A stretch of 32,641 nt of DNA from assembly GCA_947446575.1 (NCBI GenBank), contig CANFHC010000034.1, positions 1-32,641 on the forward strand, given 5' to 3'. This document shows, piece by piece, positions 24,707-32,641 of this stretch. This DNA is from Bacteriovoracaceae bacterium. GTDB taxonomy: Bacteria > Bdellovibrionota > Bacteriovoracia > Bacteriovoracales > Bacteriovoracaceae. The translations under genes were made by a program, and so were the position numbers. The first letter of the stretch is position 1; the number at the start of each line of letters is the position of its first letter. Under the pieces are notes generated by a model that saw nothing but the letters and a program-made list of their open reading frames with translations, searched no databases and was not told the DNA's origin.

Positions 24707-26458
24707 ATGTATATGAGAGAAAAAAAGCTGCCAACACCGGCGCAAAATCTTTTAATAAAAAATATGTCGAATACTTATAATGCAAAACAAGTTGATGCTT
24801 GGCTCGATCAAGCAACAAAGGATTTACCAGCAAAAAGGCTTGCAGATCTTTTCGGAAACACTTTTCAAGTGCTCTCTAAACGCGCATCTAGAACATTAAA
24901 TAAGACAACGTTGATGGCAATTGTAAAAAGAGTCCTTCTGCTAAGCCAAAAGCAATACCCGGTATTAGAAAAAATAAAAGTTGATAGTTCTGGAATTTCG
25001 TTTGAGCAATTTTCAGAAGAATTGGTTCAGACAGAATCTGTTGATGCAAACAAGGCGTTTCGTCATCTTTTTTCAGAGCTATTTGAAGTTTTAGGCGGGA
25101 TGTCGGCAGATATAATAACCACTTCTCTTCAAAATCAACATGCTCTTCAAGAAACAAATACTGATTTTAGCGAAGATTCAGCCCTGCAAAGACTTGAGGC
25201 TTTGTATGATATTAGTAAATTTCTCGCTACTTTTGAAAGTTTGGAAAAAACTTTTCCAGAAATTCTTAGGAGCTTGAGTTCTCTATATTCTTTTAAAACA
25301 ATTTTTCTTTTGCTGGAAAAAAATGGGCAATGTTCTGCTCATCTTTGGTTAGATGTTCAAGCTTCGCAAGAAAGTATTGATTTGGCCTACAAAAATGCCA
25401 AACGACAATATGAATATTTTGTTGCCCCAATTAAAGACCAAATATGCTTAAATAAGTTTGAGCTTCCTTTTTGCTCGCTTTATAAAAACGAAATTTTTAA
25501 CAATAATATAAATCAATATATTTCACTGCCCCTAAGTTTAAGTAATTTGCAAACTTTTGGAATATTGCAGTTTGAAAGTTTTTCTCCTGTTTGTGAAACA
25601 GATATAAGTTTTATCAATGCACTTTCCAACTTGCTTGCAGTAACTCTTGATAGATATAACAAAGAACAAGAATCAGAGATCAAAAGACAACTAGAGCTAA
25701 GTGAACGAAATAATGAATTAGTGCAAGTGCAGGGGTTTGTAACTAGTTTAGAAAAAGAAAGAGAATTGCGAGAGCAGTTCGTTGCAACGCTAACTCATGA
25801 TTTAAGAACTCCTTTAACTGCTGCAAAGATGGGAGCACAATTTATTTTACGCCGCCCAGAAATTATAGAAAAAACTCAACAGTTAGCAGTCAAGATCATA
25901 AAAAGTATTGATCGCATGGATCAGATGATTAAGGATTTGCTAGATGCTAACCGAATTCGAGCAGGAGAGCCTTTATCACTTACAATGAACTATTGTGACT
26001 TGAAAGATATTGCAATCACTACTCTTCGTGAATTGGGAGCGGCCTACGGTGATCGTTTCTTGTTAGAAATGGAAAAAGAAAACATTACTGGATTTTGGAA
26101 TGAAGATGGAATCAGAAGAGTGATTGAAAATTTAGTTAGCAATGCCGTTAAGTATGGCTTTCCTCAACAGCTAATTACTGTTTCATTGAAACAAACTGAA
26201 ACACTGGTTCAAATAGTTGTTCATAATATGGGTAATCCTATACCGCTCAAAGATCAAGAAGAGTTGTTTCTCCCTTTCCATCGCACAAGTTCCGCTCAAC
26301 GTGGCGGAAAAAAAGGTTGGGGGTTGGGGTTAACTCTGGTTCGAGGCGTAGTCGAAGCCCATGGTGGCGAAGTGAAAGTCGTTAGTACTGATTCGGAAGG
26401 AACAAGTTTTACAGTAACAATGCCAAAAGATTCGCGGGCTTTTCAAATACTGAATTAG
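24707..26458 (+). CDS. GAF-domain sensor histidine kinase
   Basis: A 583-residue soluble histidine kinase with no membrane segment. Residues about 25-145 are a helical N-terminal region I do not recognise (QVDAWLDQATKDLPAKRLAD ...). A GAF-like domain spans about 165-320, then a coiled coil (320-355). HisKA contains phospho-acceptor H364 in LTHDLRTPLT, and the ATPase domain has the N-box LVSNAVKYG, the GLGLTLV lid and HGG. The acidic residue of the G1 box is replaced (VVHNMGNPIPL where DNGxG is usual), which may slow it. ATGs at 24713 and 24767 are alternative starts; none has a good ribosome-binding site. Divergent from the pseudokinase operon. Confidence 0.85.
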   Translation: MYMREKKLPTPAQNLLIKNMSNTYNAKQVDAWLDQATKDLPAKRLADLFGNTFQVLSKRASRTLNKTTLMAIVKRVLLLSQKQYPVLEKIKVDSSGISFEQFSEELVQTESVDANKAFRHLFSELFEVLGGMSADIITTSLQNQHALQETNTDFSEDSALQRLEALYDISKFLATFESLEKTFPEILRSLSSLYSFKTIFLLLEKNGQCSAHLWLDVQASQESIDLAYKNAKRQYEYFVAPIKDQICLNKFELPFCSLYKNEIFNNNINQYISLPLSLSNLQTFGILQFESFSPVCETDISFINALSNLLAVTLDRYNKEQESEIKRQLELSERNNELVQVQGFVTSLEKERELREQFVATLTHDLRTPLTAAKMGAQFILRRPEIIEKTQQLAVKIIKSIDRMDQMIKDLLDANRIRAGEPLSLTMNYCDLKDIAITTLRELGAAYGDRFLLEMEKENITGFWNEDGIRRVIENLVSNAVKYGFPQQLITVSLKQTETLVQIVVHNMGNPIPLKDQEELFLPFHRTSSAQRGGKKGWGLGLTLVRGVVEAHGGEVKVVSTDSEGTSFTVTMPKDSRAFQILN

Positions 26459-26582
26459 GTCCGCAAAGTTTATTAAAAATATTATTTAGCCAAATCAGCA
26501 ACAACTTATCCGTATTTAGTCCTCGCTGCTTAAGTCGGGGCACAAGAGCATAACCAAGCTCAAACTCGTTAATGTAATTCAT

Positions 26583-26611
26583 TTGAAATACTCTACTTAG
26601 TCTTCTATGCT
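26583..26611 (+). promoter_or_regulatory. Promoter of the DUF2252 gene, possibly leaderless
   Basis: TTGAAA (26583-26588) and TATGCT (26606-26611) are separated by 17 bases. Transcription would start about 26618, only a few bases before the ATG at 26622, which has no ribosome-binding site. The 147 bases before it (26459-26605) hold no gene that I can see. Confidence 0.45.
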
Positions 26612-26621
26612 AATTATAAAT

Positions 26622-27701
26622 ATGGAAAAACTAATTATATGCTTTCTCGCATTTTTTTTAAGTTCTAATCTTTTATGTAAAGAAATTCTCTTAAAAGATG
26701 TTCCTTATAGTTTTGATACAGAAAAAGTTCAAGCGGCCAAAAATTCTTTTCATTTTTTGCGAAGCTTCGTCGAATACTATTATTTATTAATTAAAGTAAA
26801 TAAAGATCAACTTCCTGAAATTAATTCAAGATGGGGGATTGTTGGTTGGTGTGCTGGTGACGCTCATCCTGAAAATTTTGGAGTATTAATCGGTGAAAAC
26901 AATAATCGAACATTTACAATAAACGATTGGGATGACTCCGGACCTTGTCCTGTATATCTTGATTTATTTCGTTTGTTAGTAAGTTCTAAGTTGTACGACT
27001 CTAGTTTAAATTTAGAGGAAATACTTTCTGCTTATACATTAGGTCTTTCTGGTGGGAATTTGGACCAACCCAATATTATTCAAGGCATGTTTAGAGAATC
27101 TGAAGATAGAGGTACCACAGTTAATCCTAAAAAAATAAATGGAAATCTTTTATTAAGAAATGCTGAGACGGCCGAAGTTTCTTCTGATGAGAGAAAAAAA
27201 ATTGAATCGGCTGTAGGATTTTCAATTTTAGATATTATAAAAACTGCCAAGCAGGGAGGCGGCTCAGGAGGACTTGAGCGATTTGAAATTTTAGTGAATA
27301 TTGACGGAAAATTAACTCATTTAGAATTAAAAAATGAAATTGATCCAGGTATTTCTCCAATTCAAACTGCTAAAATATCTACAAACTCAGAAAGGTTTAA
27401 TAATTCATTTTTTTATTTTGGTTCAAACAATATTTCCAAGTTATACAAAATGATTTCAATAAACGGTCAAGATTTTTTAGTGCGCCCTCGGTTCTATGGA
27501 AACGTAGGTGTTAATTTAAATGATACTATTGATTTTAAATCTTCGACGTTAATTTCATATGAAGCATTTATCTTGGGAACTTTGCACCAAAAATCTATTT
27601 CAAGTAAAAACTTAATGGATATAGAAATTAGTAAAATTAATGATGAGGTAAACTCTTTCGTCAAAAAATTCCAATCAAAGTTTAATGAATTAAAAAAATG
27701 A
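26622..27701 (+). CDS. Secreted DUF2252 family protein
   Basis: A 359-residue protein with an N-terminal signal peptide (MEKLIICFLAFFLSSNLLC). The DUF2252 signature CAGDAHPENFG is at about 78-87, followed by NDWDDSGPCPVYLDLFRL, the pattern of this kinase/aminoglycoside-phosphotransferase-like family whose function is not established. It lacks much of the usual family length (often over 400) and is probably periplasmic, unusual for this fold. An upstream ATG at 26607 lies inside the -10 box, so ATG 26622 is the likely start. Confidence 0.75.
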   Translation: MEKLIICFLAFFLSSNLLCKEILLKDVPYSFDTEKVQAAKNSFHFLRSFVEYYYLLIKVNKDQLPEINSRWGIVGWCAGDAHPENFGVLIGENNNRTFTINDWDDSGPCPVYLDLFRLLVSSKLYDSSLNLEEILSAYTLGLSGGNLDQPNIIQGMFRESEDRGTTVNPKKINGNLLLRNAETAEVSSDERKKIESAVGFSILDIIKTAKQGGGSGGLERFEILVNIDGKLTHLELKNEIDPGISPIQTAKISTNSERFNNSFFYFGSNNISKLYKMISINGQDFLVRPRFYGNVGVNLNDTIDFKSSTLISYEAFILGTLHQKSISSKNLMDIEISKINDEVNSFVKKFQSKFNELKK

Positions 27702-27943
27702 TTCGAGCAATTGGTTTAAGGCAGCTCTTCCATACTTCTTGAAACTCATTTGTTTATATTGCCTTTTACCGACTAGTTTCGTGACACTAAAAAAAACACA
27801 CTGGTAAGTCTGCCTAATTATCGTTGCGAACAGAATCCAAATATTAAATACAAGTATAATTTCCAGCTATTAATTTGAAATAAATGGTTTTTATTTGCAT
27901 TTTTGTGAAATAATAAAATTCATTTATTTTATTGGAGAGAACA

Positions 27944-30283
27944 ATGTCAGATAAACAAACTATTATCGACAGACGCTTGCTAGTTTTGGTTGAACAGAGT
28001 CCGTTCCCAATTGCAATGTTTGATAAAGAAATGTGTTATCTATTCGCTAGTAAAAAATGGCTCTTAGACTACCGCCTTAACATTGAAGATATTCAAGGAA
28101 AAAATCACTATGAACTCTTTCCAGAAATTTCTGAGCAGTGGAAGGAAGTTCATAGAAGATGCTTAAATGGTGCCATTGAAAAAAACGAGGAAGAAGCTAT
28201 TCATCGAATGGACGGAACCATTGATTGGATTCGCTGGGAGGTCCATCCTTGGTATGAAAATCTTGAAACAATTGGTGGAATTGTAATTTTCACTGAAAAT
28301 ATTTCGTCTCGAAAAAATAACGAAGAGTCACTAAAGAAAGCCAAAGAAGAGCTTACAAAAAAAAATGAAGAACTCGACACCAAGATTCAGGAGAGTATCG
28401 CAGCTGAACTCAATCTGAGTCTGGCACTTGAAAATGGGAAAATGGGTTCGTGGTGGATGGATGTTTTGGCGATGAAGACTGAAATTTCTTCATCGCTGGC
28501 CGCTCTCTATGGCACGACTGAAACTTTATGGAATACTTCTGAATTTATTGACAAATTTATTCATCCAGATGATCGCGCTGAAATTCATCTGTTGGTAACA
28601 AAAGCGCACTATTGCTTAAAACCTTTATATCATGAATTTCGAATTATTCGAGCTGATGGAGAAATTCGATGGCATTACTTACGGTGTTCTTTTTCTTTTG
28701 ATAAAGAAAAAGACACCATTCGCCTTTTAGGCATTCAAGGTGATCGGACAGAGGGAAAAATCAACGGAGACAAACTTCGAGAGTCCGAAGAAAGATACCG
28801 CAATCTTGTTGCCGATGCCCAGGATGGAATTGTTATCATCGACGGAGTTGGACAGATCATATTTGGTAATAGTCAAATCGAAGTGATGTTTGGTTATTGC
28901 TTAAATGAACTTATCAACCAGCCAATCGAGCTTTTAATGCCCTCGCATTTACATATTTCGCACGTTCAACATAGAGACAGATTTTTAGCAAATCCGACAA
29001 AACGCCCAATGGGAAGACCAGGACTTGAGCTTAATGGCCGAAGAAAAGATGGTAGTGAATTTCCTGTAGATATAGGACTAAGTCCTTCACAAACTACAAA
29101 TGGAAAAATAGTTACGGCAATAATTAGAGACATGTCTATAAGAAAGAAAAAAGAAGAGCAGGTAGAATTTATTGCAACTGCCGGCCGAGTGCTTGCGGAG
29201 TCTTTTGAAAACGATGTAGATGTGTTGAAAAAAATAACAGAACTCGTAGTCACTAGATTGGCAGAAGGTTGTGCAGTACGGTTATTGGGAGAGGACAAGC
29301 AACTTCAGTTAGCCTCAATTATTCATCGTGATTTAAATAAACAAAAAATTCTTGAGGAATCATCATCTGCAATTATCGAAGTACTAGAGACTAAGATCGT
29401 TCAGATAAACAATGATTTTAGTGAATTTGGCGAATTCAATAGTGCCATTATTCCAATGAATTCTAATGGTAAGATGATAGGAATAATCAGCATAATTTCT
29501 GATAAATCGAAGATGAAATTCGAAGAGTCAGATAAAGAATTTCTTGAATCAATTGGAACTCAAATTGCAGTAGCTCTTGAAAATTCCCGACTCTATAGTA
29601 AAGCACAAAATGCGATTAAGTTGCGTGAAGAAATTCTTGCGATTGTTTCTCATGATCTCAAAAACCCACTAAATTTGATTCATATGACAGGACAAATCCT
29701 GCCAAGGTTTGCAAATGATAAAGCTAAAATTTTAAACTTCTCTGAAAAAATTTTGAGAGCTTCATCTCAGATGAAAAGAATGATTGATGACCTTATGGAC
29801 TTTTCTAAAATCCAAGAAGGAATGCTCTCCATTGAATTGAAAGTAGAGAAACCAAAACAGGTGCTTGAGACAGTGACGGAAGTAATGAGGCCTCAAGCGG
29901 ATGAAAAAGGTGTGTTGCTAACCATGGACGTAAGTCCTGAGCTTCCAGATATCATGTTTGATAATCAACGAATAGCTCAAGCGCTGTTAAATCTCTTGGG
30001 GAACGCCATCAAATTCACAGAAACTGGTGGGATCGTTCAAATTTCAGCAGTCGAGTCACTTGGCGCTGTAAAGTTTTCTGTAAGTGATACTGGCCCTGGA
30101 ATTCTTGAAGAAGATCTTCCAAAATTATTTGATCGATACTGGCAAGCAAAGAGATCTAATACAGCAAGTGCCGGACTAGGTCTTTCCATTACCAAAGGTA
30201 TTATTGAAGCTCATGGAAGTCTTATTAGAGTTGAGAGTCAGATAGGTAAAGGAAGTACGTTTTATTTCACGTTACCAGTTTAG
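27944..30283 (+). CDS. PAS-PAS-PAS-GAF sensor histidine kinase
   Basis: A 779-residue soluble kinase. Domains in order: PAS (8-120), short coiled coil, PAS_3-type PAS (155-270), PAS (280-405, with RKDGSEFPVDIGLS), GAF (410-555), HisKA with phospho-acceptor H570 in VSHDLKNPLN, and an ATPase with N-box LLGNAIKFT, DTGPG and GLGLSITKG. All the catalytic boxes look intact. ATG at 27944 is preceded by GGAGAG; the frame begins four codons earlier at a TTG. It is followed by a CheY-like receiver 339 bases downstream. The 242 bases before it (27702-27943) hold no gene; TATAAT at 27855 has no partnered -35. Confidence 0.92.
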   Translation: MSDKQTIIDRRLLVLVEQSPFPIAMFDKEMCYLFASKKWLLDYRLNIEDIQGKNHYELFPEISEQWKEVHRRCLNGAIEKNEEEAIHRMDGTIDWIRWEVHPWYENLETIGGIVIFTENISSRKNNEESLKKAKEELTKKNEELDTKIQESIAAELNLSLALENGKMGSWWMDVLAMKTEISSSLAALYGTTETLWNTSEFIDKFIHPDDRAEIHLLVTKAHYCLKPLYHEFRIIRADGEIRWHYLRCSFSFDKEKDTIRLLGIQGDRTEGKINGDKLRESEERYRNLVADAQDGIVIIDGVGQIIFGNSQIEVMFGYCLNELINQPIELLMPSHLHISHVQHRDRFLANPTKRPMGRPGLELNGRRKDGSEFPVDIGLSPSQTTNGKIVTAIIRDMSIRKKKEEQVEFIATAGRVLAESFENDVDVLKKITELVVTRLAEGCAVRLLGEDKQLQLASIIHRDLNKQKILEESSSAIIEVLETKIVQINNDFSEFGEFNSAIIPMNSNGKMIGIISIISDKSKMKFEESDKEFLESIGTQIAVALENSRLYSKAQNAIKLREEILAIVSHDLKNPLNLIHMTGQILPRFANDKAKILNFSEKILRASSQMKRMIDDLMDFSKIQEGMLSIELKVEKPKQVLETVTEVMRPQADEKGVLLTMDVSPELPDIMFDNQRIAQALLNLLGNAIKFTETGGIVQISAVESLGAVKFSVSDTGPGILEEDLPKLFDRYWQAKRSNTASAGLGLSITKGIIEAHGSLIRVESQIGKGSTFYFTLPV

Positions 30284-30622
30284 TGTTGTAAGAAATTTAA
30301 TTTGAACGATTAATAAAAGAATTAAAAAAGTTCTTTCTTAAAGAAAATGGCGGGACTCTGAAAACCTAGTACCGAGTTTTACCTCCAAACACTTGGTTCA
30401 CGATACAGGGGTAAGTTATTATCGGCACAAAATCGGACATGTACAAATATGTCCCAGACTCATCACTATATGAACTACATGTTAGGAAGCATCGTAATGA
30501 TTTCTATATATTATTAATGAAGCCCATTAATTCGCTACGTGGCTAAATAATTGCACTACCACTACTAAAAGGTTGGTTATGAGTTTCATAAAATTAAAAG
30601 ATCAATTAGGTGAGTGTATAAA
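30284..30622. other. 339-base intergenic region with small inverted repeats
   Basis: No convincing gene. It holds the palindrome TTTCTT-A-AAGAAA (30334-30346), the hairpin AAAAC/GTTTT (30361-30380), the perfect inverted repeat GGACAT-N8-ATGTCC (30435-30454) and a 19-codon frame at 30579. A stretch AAAATGGCGGGA at 30344 also occurs at the right edge of the window, where it is probably tRNA-related. No strong promoter boxes were found. Confidence 0.5.
30435..30454. repeat. Inverted repeat GGACAT-N8-ATGTCC
   Basis: A perfect 6-8-6 inverted repeat, with a single extra C on the right arm, about 170 bases upstream of the receiver gene. It could be an operator or a weak hairpin. Confidence 0.35.
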
Positions 30623-30638
30623 ATGGCTGAAAATTTAA
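30579..30638 (+). CDS. Possible 19-codon leader ORF
   Basis: An ATG with AAAGG six bases upstream opens a 19-codon frame that runs through the start of the receiver gene (30623) in another reading frame. Such an overlapping upstream ORF could affect translation of the receiver. Its peptide (KLKDQLGECIKWLK) is amphipathic but otherwise featureless; it may be chance. Confidence 0.2.
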   Translation: MSFIKLKDQLGECIKWLKI

Positions 30639-31006
30639 GCTCTTCTAAATGTCAATGCATCTTAATAGTTGAAGACGAGGAAGACATTCGAGAAAATTTA
30701 AAAATGCTCCTCGAGCTTGAAGGTTACAAAGTCTTTACGGCAGTTAACGGTGATGATGGCCTGAAAGTTCTTCGGACAATGGAGCGGCCTTGCTTGATCC
30801 TGCTTGATTTACTGATGCCAGTTATGAATGGCATGGAGTTTCTGAAAGAAAAAAGGCATGAGGATACCATTGCTCAAATCCCGGTTTGTATTGTTTCAGG
30901 CGTAGCCGAAAAACCAGACATGGCCGGAGTTTCTGTTTTTGTAAAAAAACCAATAGACCTTGAAATACTCCTCAAAGTTGTAAAGATTTACTGTCACCCG
31001 ATTTGA
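30623..31006 (+). CDS. CheY-like single-domain response regulator
   Basis: A 127-residue receiver without output domain. Acidic pair E17-D18, phospho-acceptor D62 in LLDLLMP, serine in IVSGV and K109 in VKKPID are all present. The ATG at 30623 has AGGTGAG upstream; a GTG three codons earlier is also open. It lies between two histidine kinases on the same strand and resembles the receiver at 22.7 kb closely, so the two probably arose by duplication and may read different kinases. Confidence 0.9.
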   Translation: MAENLSSSKCQCILIVEDEEDIRENLKMLLELEGYKVFTAVNGDDGLKVLRTMERPCLILLDLLMPVMNGMEFLKEKRHEDTIAQIPVCIVSGVAEKPDMAGVSVFVKKPIDLEILLKVVKIYCHPI

Positions 31007-31074
31007 TTGTGAAGTAGAGGCTGGAGTGGATAAAATATGCAGAATAAAAACTTAATTAGAGTACGGAGTTATCC

Positions 31075-32580
31075 TTGGAAAAGCAGAAGACTACAAAAAC
31101 AGAAATGTGCGATGTGCTCAACTTTATCACTGGTTTAGAATCTGGAGATTTCTCGAAGCGACTTACTCAAACAGACGATCCGATTTTGCAACCAATTGTT
31201 GAGAAGTTAAATACTGCCGCAAAGGCCTTAGCAGCTCAAGCGGATGCTGCATTTATTATTGACGCTCTCGGGATCGGAATATGGAAATGGGATTTGATCA
31301 CAAATTCTCTTGAGTGGGATAGAAACATGTACCGCCTCTATGGTGTAGATCCAACTGACTTCAATGTTGCATACGATGTGTGGGAGAATTCTTTAACTAC
31401 CAATACAAAGAAAAAAGCTGTTGAAGATATAAATAATGCGGTAGCTGGTGGAAAGTCCTTTGATACCACCTTTCAAGTCGTTCGAAGGAACACTGGAGAG
31501 ATTCAAGAAATTCGAACTCGTGCGTTTGTCATTCGAGATGGGAATGGCAAACCAATAAAGATGTGGGGTATAAATATTGATCGAACAAGGGAATCTGAAC
31601 TTGAAATCAAGCTAAAAAATGAACAATTAAAGGCAGTCGAAGATAAGATTGATTTGCTTAAAGCACAAGCGGCTCAACAGGCAGCAGAGGACATGACTGC
31701 ATTCGCTGACAAAGCAAAAGTAATAGCAGAAAAGTTAAAAGAAGAAGCTCTTCAAGATAAGGAAATGGCAAATAAGTTAAAAGAAGAAGCTCTTCTCGCA
31801 AAAGCCGTAGCAGACAAGGCTATTAAGGACAGGGACTCAATGATTGGAATTATATCCCATGAGCTAAAGAATCCATTAACCAACATGAAATTGAGTACGG
31901 GGTTGCTTTTAAAAGTTCTTCCCCAAAACCAAGAACTTGAAAAAGCTAGAAACATTATAGAAAAAATAAATCCTTCAATTGAACGAATGAGTCGGCTCAT
32001 ATCAGATCTTCTCGATGTAACTCGCATAGATGCTAATTCGCTAAAAGTTGAGATGGGAATTGTTTTGCTTGATAAAATGATGATTGATATGGCTGATTCT
32101 TTTAAACCCTATTTAAACGAAAAAAGTATTAAGCTTAAAACCAATATTCCATCCGATTGCGATGAGGTTTTTTGTGACGAAGATAGAACAATTCAGATAT
32201 TAACTAATCTGATTAATAATGCAATTAAGTTTTCGAACAGTGGCGGGCAGATTTTTATAAACGCAAAAAAAATTAGTAACATGGTTGAGATAAGTGTTGA
32301 AGACACTGGTAAGGGAATTACTGAAGAAAACTTAACTCACGTATTTAATCGCTTCTGGCAGGAAAAAAATCATGCCCATATTGGAACAGGACTAGGCCTT
32401 GCGATTTCAAAAGGTCTTGTTGAGGCTCAAGGAGGAAAAATGTGGGTTAAAAGCCAGAGTGGAGTTGGGACTACGTTTTACTTTACACTTAAATTAGCGG
32501 AAACAAACAATCAGTTATTTGATCTAATCAAGGACCAGACAAGAGAAAAGGTGAATGCCAATGTTGAAAATCTGCACTAA
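31075..32580 (+). CDS. PAS-domain sensor histidine kinase
   Basis: A 501-residue soluble kinase. An N-terminal segment (1-50) is followed by a PAS domain (55-180, with IGIWKWDLITNSLEWD and a PAC-like end), an Ala/Glu/Lys-rich coiled coil (180-255) with a repeated 14-residue unit, HisKA with H262 in ISHELKNPLT, and an ATPase with NNAIKFS, DTGKG and GLGLAISKG. The likely start is TTG at 31075, six bases after GGAG; the next ATG is at 31105. It lies 68 bases after the receiver gene and could be co-transcribed with it. Confidence 0.9.
   Translation: MEKQKTTKTEMCDVLNFITGLESGDFSKRLTQTDDPILQPIVEKLNTAAKALAAQADAAFIIDALGIGIWKWDLITNSLEWDRNMYRLYGVDPTDFNVAYDVWENSLTTNTKKKAVEDINNAVAGGKSFDTTFQVVRRNTGEIQEIRTRAFVIRDGNGKPIKMWGINIDRTRESELEIKLKNEQLKAVEDKIDLLKAQAAQQAAEDMTAFADKAKVIAEKLKEEALQDKEMANKLKEEALLAKAVADKAIKDRDSMIGIISHELKNPLTNMKLSTGLLLKVLPQNQELEKARNIIEKINPSIERMSRLISDLLDVTRIDANSLKVEMGIVLLDKMMIDMADSFKPYLNEKSIKLKTNIPSDCDEVFCDEDRTIQILTNLINNAIKFSNSGGQIFINAKKISNMVEISVEDTGKGITEENLTHVFNRFWQEKNHAHIGTGLGLAISKGLVEAQGGKMWVKSQSGVGTTFYFTLKLAETNNQLFDLIKDQTREKVNANVENLH
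31732..31795 (+). repeat. Two 22-base direct repeats inside the PAS kinase coiled coil
   Basis: A 22-base sequence occurs at 31732-31753 and 31774-31795, 42 bases apart, giving a 14-residue repeat (two heptads, KLKEEAL) in the helix that joins PAS and HisKA. Recent duplication would change signalling-helix length by two heptads. Confidence 0.75.
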
Positions 32581-32629
32581 GAATTGCATTTACGACTAAG
32601 TAATAAAATGAAAATAATGAGTGTAAAAA

Positions 32630-32641
32630 TGGCGGGAGCGA
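32630..32641 (-). tRNA. Partial tRNA 3' end at the window edge, perhaps tRNA-Asp
   Basis: Read on the minus strand, the last 12 bases end as CGCTCCC-G-CCA, which fits a tRNA acceptor 3' strand with a discriminator G and an encoded CCA, followed by a TTTTT tract. A discriminator G with a G1-C72 pair suggests tRNA-Asp or tRNA-Asn, with Asp more likely. Most of the gene lies outside the window, so neither the fold nor the anticodon can be seen. Confidence 0.4.

Noticed and set aside
27698-27742. Short ORF overlapping the DUF2252 stop as ATGA
   Set aside because: Only 14 codons, with no ribosome-binding site or recognisable feature.
30381-30386. GGAGGT on the minus strand, a perfect ribosome-binding sequence
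   Set aside because: No start codon occurs within usable distance downstream.
30341-30420. tRNA-like 3' end (TCCCGCCA on the minus strand) resembling the one at the window edge
   Set aside because: No matching 5' acceptor strand and no T-arm sequence lie at the right distance, so it cannot fold as a tRNA. It is probably coincidence or a tiny remnant.

Overview
The window is about 32.6 kb of AT-rich, gene-dense bacterial chromosome with roughly thirty genes, short intergenic gaps and many 1-17 base gene overlaps. Several traits suggest a predatory or Bdellovibrionota-type bacterium, perhaps a Bacteriovorax/Peredibacter relative: many PAS-type histidine kinases with stand-alone receivers, secreted hydrolases (polysaccharide deacetylase, subtilase, phospholipase D-like lipoprotein, patatin), and the codon and base bias. 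This placement is inference from gene content. There is no rRNA or other taxonomic marker in the window.

Layout. (1) 1-2.9 kb: a secreted NodB-type deacetylase (-), a METTL-like methyltransferase (+), an M24 peptidase-fold protein coupled to a small CxxC protein (-), and a degenerate receiver protein (+). (2) 2.9-10.4 kb: a tightly overlapping plus-strand operon of MFS transporter, GNAT-fold protein, LuxE-like acyl-protein synthetase, LuxC acyl-CoA reductase fused to a PaaK-like adenylating ligase, a second PaaK-like ligase, and possibly a 46-codon Cys-rich ORF. It looks like an acid-activation and reduction pathway with no luciferase, and is the most unusual metabolic locus here. (3) 10.3-15.8 kb: a DUF1345 membrane protein, a 29-residue membrane peptide, then a minus-strand run of radical SAM/SPASM protein, small membrane protein, coaBC, panC and hflX. 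coaBC and panC serve coenzyme A synthesis, the cofactor used by the acyl-CoA operon nearby. (4) 15.8-21.5 kb: an RlmM-like methyltransferase, a large PLD-like lipoprotein, ogt, a subtilisin-like protease and a GDT1-type cation transporter. A strong bidirectional terminator lies inside the 3' end of ogt. (5) 21.6-32.6 kb: a signalling region. A probable pseudo-histidine kinase, a CheY-like receiver and a patatin phospholipase form one minus-strand operon. On the plus strand are a GAF histidine kinase, a secreted DUF2252 protein, a PAS-PAS-PAS-GAF kinase, a second CheY-like receiver and a PAS kinase. No DNA-binding output domain is present. The window ends inside what looks like the 3' end of a minus-strand tRNA.

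The best candidates for something undescribed are the luciferase-free LuxC/LuxE/PaaK operon with its fused reductase-ligase, the pseudo-kinase-receiver-patatin operon, and two small ORFs (46 and 29 codons) that standard gene callers may miss.
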